Shown: one piece after another, positions 13,647 to 15,925 of the stretch
Layout of the letters: each line of letters begins with the position of its first letter
Numbering within the stretch: position 1 is the stretch's first letter
Source: Streptosporangiaceae bacterium
Lineage (GTDB): Bacteria; Actinomycetota; Actinomycetes; Streptosporangiales; Streptosporangiaceae
Assembly: GCA_030039095.1 (NCBI GenBank)
Contig: JASHQP010000645.1
Span: forward strand, 1-15,925
Length of the DNA stretch: 15,925 nt
Reading direction: 5' to 3'
Notes under the pieces: generated by a model
The model's database searches: none
Seen by the model: the letters and a program-made list of their open reading frames with translations, nothing else
Told to the model about the DNA's origin: nothing
Made by a program: the position numbers and the translations under genes

Positions 13647-14921
13647 GTGAGCAGCGAGGTTGCCGTATACGTCGCCGTGGGTGATCGGAACGTGCTGGCC
13701 GGCCGGCTCCAGCCGGACGACAGCGGGCGGGCGGTGGCGAGCTTCGCCTACGACGACGGGTACCTGGCGGATGCCGACGCCTACCCGCTCGATCCCGAGC
13801 TTCCACTGGTCCCGGGCGAGCTGCCGCCCGCGGATGGCCGCCGGGTCTTCGGCGCGTTCGCCGACAGCTCGCCGGACGGGTGGGGCTGGTCGCTGCTCAG
13901 GCGGGCCGAAGCCGCGCGTTCCGAGGACGAGGGTGCCGAGGTGCGCCCCATCGGCTTCCTCGACGTGCTCACCGGCGTGCGTGACGACCTGCGCCAGGGA
14001 GCGCTGCGCTACGGCCGCGGTGGCGACGGGCCGTTCCTCGCGGATGTGACCTCGGCTGCCCCCGGCCTGGAGGACCTGCCGGGCCTGCTGGAGGTTGCCG
14101 CGCGCTTCGAGCAGGACATCGTCGGCTACGCGGACCTCGAGCAGCTGGTGCGCGCCGGCGCCTCCATCGGCGGCTGGCGCCCGAAGGTGCACTTTGCCGA
14201 CGCGGCAGGCCGCGCCGCGATCGCCAAGTTCCCGAAGGCTGGCTGGGACAGCTGGGACGTGATGACCTGGGAAAAGGTGGCGCACGACCTGGCCCGTGCG
14301 GCGGGGATCTCGCTGCCGGACTCCGAGCTGGTCGAGGTGGGCGACGCGCGCGTGTTCATCGTCAGCCGCTTCGACCGCCAGGCCGGCGCCCGCGTCGGCT
14401 ACGCGAGCGCGCGGACGATGCTCAACGCGGGTTACGGGGAGCAGCGCAGTTACCTGCAGATCGCCGACGTGATCGAGCAGCGCTCCCCGGACCCGGCCGC
14501 CGACCTGGTCGAGCTGTGGCGCCGGATCGCGTTCTCGATCCTGATCTCCAACACCGATGACCACCTCCGCAACCACGGATTCCTGCGCCAGCGGTCCGGC
14601 TCGTGGGCGCTCTCGCCCGCGTTCGACCTGAACCCCAATCCCGCACCCGGCCCGAAGCAGCTGAGCACCGCCATCGACCTCACCGACACCATGGCGAGCG
14701 TGGACACGCTGATGAGCGTCGCCGGCCGCTTCGGCCTGGACGCCGGGGCCGCACTATCCGTTCTGGCCGAGGTCACCCACGCCGTGGCGGCCTGGCGTGA
14801 CGTCGCGGTCGCCTGCGGGCTGCAGCAGGAGGATCTGGAGGCCATGGAGCCCGCGTTCGAGCACGCCGAGACCGAGCGCGCGCGGGCGCTGACCGCTGAC
14901 CTGCTCGGGGACCTCGCCTGA
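13647..14921 (+). CDS. hipA: HipA-family Ser/Thr kinase toxin, no adjacent HipB
   Basis: A 424-residue HipA-type kinase of normal length. The N-terminal couple_hipA region holds VFGAFADSSPDGWGWSLL (67-84). The kinase part has the GGWRPK loop (175-180), the nucleotide-binding lysine region AIAKFPK (191-197), FIVSRFDR (237-244), the catalytic loop NTDDHLRNHGF (302-312, D304 as base, N309 as Mg ligand) and SPAFDLNP (323-330, D327). E. coli HipA phosphorylates glutamyl-tRNA synthetase, halts growth and promotes persistence. Its partner HipB is normally encoded directly upstream, but no helix-turn-helix gene is present here on either side. GTG 13647 has no Shine-Dalgarno and sits at the predicted transcript start; the frame is open further upstream to 13536, but that part shows no family motif. 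Key kinase residues look intact. Confidence 0.88.
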   Translation: MSSEVAVYVAVGDRNVLAGRLQPDDSGRAVASFAYDDGYLADADAYPLDPELPLVPGELPPADGRRVFGAFADSSPDGWGWSLLRRAEAARSEDEGAEVRPIGFLDVLTGVRDDLRQGALRYGRGGDGPFLADVTSAAPGLEDLPGLLEVAARFEQDIVGYADLEQLVRAGASIGGWRPKVHFADAAGRAAIAKFPKAGWDSWDVMTWEKVAHDLARAAGISLPDSELVEVGDARVFIVSRFDRQAGARVGYASARTMLNAGYGEQRSYLQIADVIEQRSPDPAADLVELWRRIAFSILISNTDDHLRNHGFLRQRSGSWALSPAFDLNPNPAPGPKQLSTAIDLTDTMASVDTLMSVAGRFGLDAGAALSVLAEVTHAVAAWRDVAVACGLQQEDLEAMEPAFEHAETERARALTADLLGDLA

Positions 14922-14949
14922 CCTGCTCGGGGACCTCGCCTGACCTGCT
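14896..14949 (+). repeat. 22-bp tandem duplication spanning the hipA stop codon
   Basis: A 22-base unit (14898-14919, starting GACCTGCTCGG) is repeated exactly at 14920-14941, and the first eight bases occur again at 14942-14949. The first copy encodes the final DLLGDLA of HipA. The TGA forms across the junction, so the second copy lies after the stop and repeats the same ending. The duplication leaves the protein unchanged. Confidence 0.9.
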
Positions 14950-14980
14950 ACCGCCCGCCCTGCGCCGGGGCGGCGGTAGC
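14947..14980 (+). terminator. Hairpin between hipA and pspA, probable terminator
   Basis: GCTACCGCC (14947-14955) and GGCGGTAGC (14972-14980) are perfect 9-bp arms, with further CCC/GGG pairing possible inside the 16-base middle. It begins 26 bases after the hipA stop and lies before the pspA ribosome site. A U tract is missing, as is common for actinobacterial terminators. Confidence 0.6.
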
Positions 14981-15023
14981 CTTCGTAGCAGCGCAGCCAC
15001 CCGGGCAAAGGAGCCGATCTCCC

Positions 15024-15770
15024 ATGAGTCTCTTCCAGCGGGCCCACGACATCGTCGCCGCCAAGACCAACAAGGCTCTCGATGCGGCCGAAAAGCCCGA
15101 CGAGATGCTCGACTATTCCTACAACCAGATGCTGGACCAGATCACCCAGGTCAAGCGGGGGCTGGTGACCATTGCGGCCTCGCGTAAGCAGCTGGAACTA
15201 CAGGAGCAGCAGTTCCAGCACACGGTCGACCACCTGAACGACCAGGCCAAGGCCGCGCTCGGTCAGGGCAGGGAGGACCTGGCCAGGGAGGCACTGAACC
15301 GCAAGGCCGCCGCGCAACAGCAGATCGACGCGCTGGAGCCGCAGCACCAGCAGCTCACCGAGGAAGAGCAGAAGCTCGAGCAGACCCTTGCCGCGCTGCA
15401 GCAGCGGGTCAACGAGTTCCGCACCAAGAAGGAAACGCTGAAGGCGCAGTACACCGCGGCGCAGGCGGAGAGTTCCATCAACGAGTCGGTCACCGGGATC
15501 TCGAAGACCTACGGTGACGCCGGTGCGGCGCTGCAGCGGGCCCAGGACAAGATCGCCAATATGCAGGCCCGTGCCGATGCCACGGACGAACTGCTGCAGT
15601 CCGGGGTGCTCGAGGACGTCGGCGGGGACACCGACGACATCCAGAAGGAGCTCGACGAGGCCGGCGCGAACGCGCAAGTCGACAGCGAACTCGCCGCGCT
15701 CAAGGCCCAGATCGGCGCAGGCGCCCCTCCCGCCCAGCTCCCCAGCGGCAACAACACCAGCTCGAGCTGA
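15024..15770 (+). CDS. pspA: PspA/IM30 (ESCRT-III-like) membrane-stress protein
   Basis: A 248-residue, almost entirely helical protein. It begins SLFQRAHDIVAAKTNKALD, the amphipathic membrane-binding helix of PspA. Long Gln/Glu/Ala-rich coiled coils follow at about 25-190, then a short acidic helix region and a Ser/Asn-rich C-terminal end. Charged segments such as EEQKLEQTLAALQQRVNEFRTKKETLKAQY are typical. PspA coats the inner face of damaged cytoplasmic membrane and, in some bacteria, restrains a partner regulator; no PspBC or PspF partner is visible here. ATG 15024 has AAAGGAG (15007-15013) ten bases upstream, a slightly long spacing. The hairpin at 14947-14980 separates it from hipA, so it probably has its own promoter, which I could not identify. 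Confidence 0.92.
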   Translation: MSLFQRAHDIVAAKTNKALDAAEKPDEMLDYSYNQMLDQITQVKRGLVTIAASRKQLELQEQQFQHTVDHLNDQAKAALGQGREDLAREALNRKAAAQQQIDALEPQHQQLTEEEQKLEQTLAALQQRVNEFRTKKETLKAQYTAAQAESSINESVTGISKTYGDAGAALQRAQDKIANMQARADATDELLQSGVLEDVGGDTDDIQKELDEAGANAQVDSELAALKAQIGAGAPPAQLPSGNNTSSS

Positions 15771-15925
15771 CGCCGCAGGCCGTCGGCGGCGGGCTGAGCC
15801 CGTTCGGCTGCGCGAGGCCAGCGGCTTTCCGCAGCGGGCCCCAGCAGGTTCGCGGCTGTGGACTCGCGCGCCCCGAGCCGCGCTCTCCCGCGGACCGTAG
15901 TGTCGATGGCGCCATTGCTGTTGCT

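Noticed and set aside
15898..15925. Possible start of a further plus-strand gene (ATG 15906 after TAGTGT)
   Set aside because: Only six codons remain before the window ends, there is no ribosome site, and the -10-like box is too close to the ATG.

Overview
The window is very GC-rich DNA with tightly packed genes, frequent GTG starts, 1-4 base gene overlaps and strong GGAGG-type ribosome sites. It contains a PspA, an actinobacterial-style DUF1707 protein and an ECF sigma/Ogt unit. All of this fits a high-GC actinomycete chromosome. I cannot name the genus. I see no tRNA, rRNA, CRISPR array, insertion sequence or phage gene.

Layout. (1) 1-577, minus: a NUDIX hydrolase cut by the window edge, probably read from a leaderless mRNA. 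(2) 735-1870, plus: an adenosine-deaminase-family enzyme. Its leader folds like an S-adenosylhomocysteine (SAH) riboswitch and ends in a hairpin that buries the ribosome site. (3) 1893-1940: a 48-nt near-perfect palindrome between convergent genes, probably a two-way terminator. (4) 4193-1950, minus: an LsrR-like SorC-family regulator, a SAM-dependent methyltransferase and a GyrI-like effector-binding protein broken by a one-base frameshift. (5) 4387-10561, plus, divergent from (4): a six-gene catabolic-looking operon of VOC protein, LsrK-like FGGY kinase, cyclase/formamidase-family hydrolase, SDR oxidoreductase, mannose-6-phosphate-isomerase-like protein and D-threonine-aldolase/D-serine-dehydratase-fold PLP protein. 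(6) 11155-10568, minus: a DUF1707/LiaF-like protein. (7) 13477-11263, minus: a small membrane protein, then an ECF sigma factor, Ogt and a damaged-DNA 2-oxoglutarate oxygenase (PF09859 type), the last three joined by 4-base ATGA overlaps. (8) 13647-14921, plus: an orphan HipA kinase with an inverted repeat in its promoter and a 22-bp tandem duplication across its stop codon. (9) 15024-15770, plus: PspA.

How the genes fit together. The divergent block (4)+(5) reads as one regulated unit. The regulator and kinase closely resemble E. coli LsrR and LsrK, which control and phosphorylate autoinducer-2, but no Lsr transporter, LsrF or LsrG is present. The neighbouring hydrolase, dehydrogenase, isomerase and PLP enzyme suggest breakdown of a phosphorylated sugar-like or hydroxy-amino compound that I cannot name. 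Block (7) reads as a self-contained response to DNA alkylation damage. The riboswitch in (2) ties the deaminase to the methyl cycle.

The most interesting items are the SAH-riboswitch-like leader on a deaminase gene and the LsrR/LsrK-like pair heading an uncharacterised actinobacterial operon.
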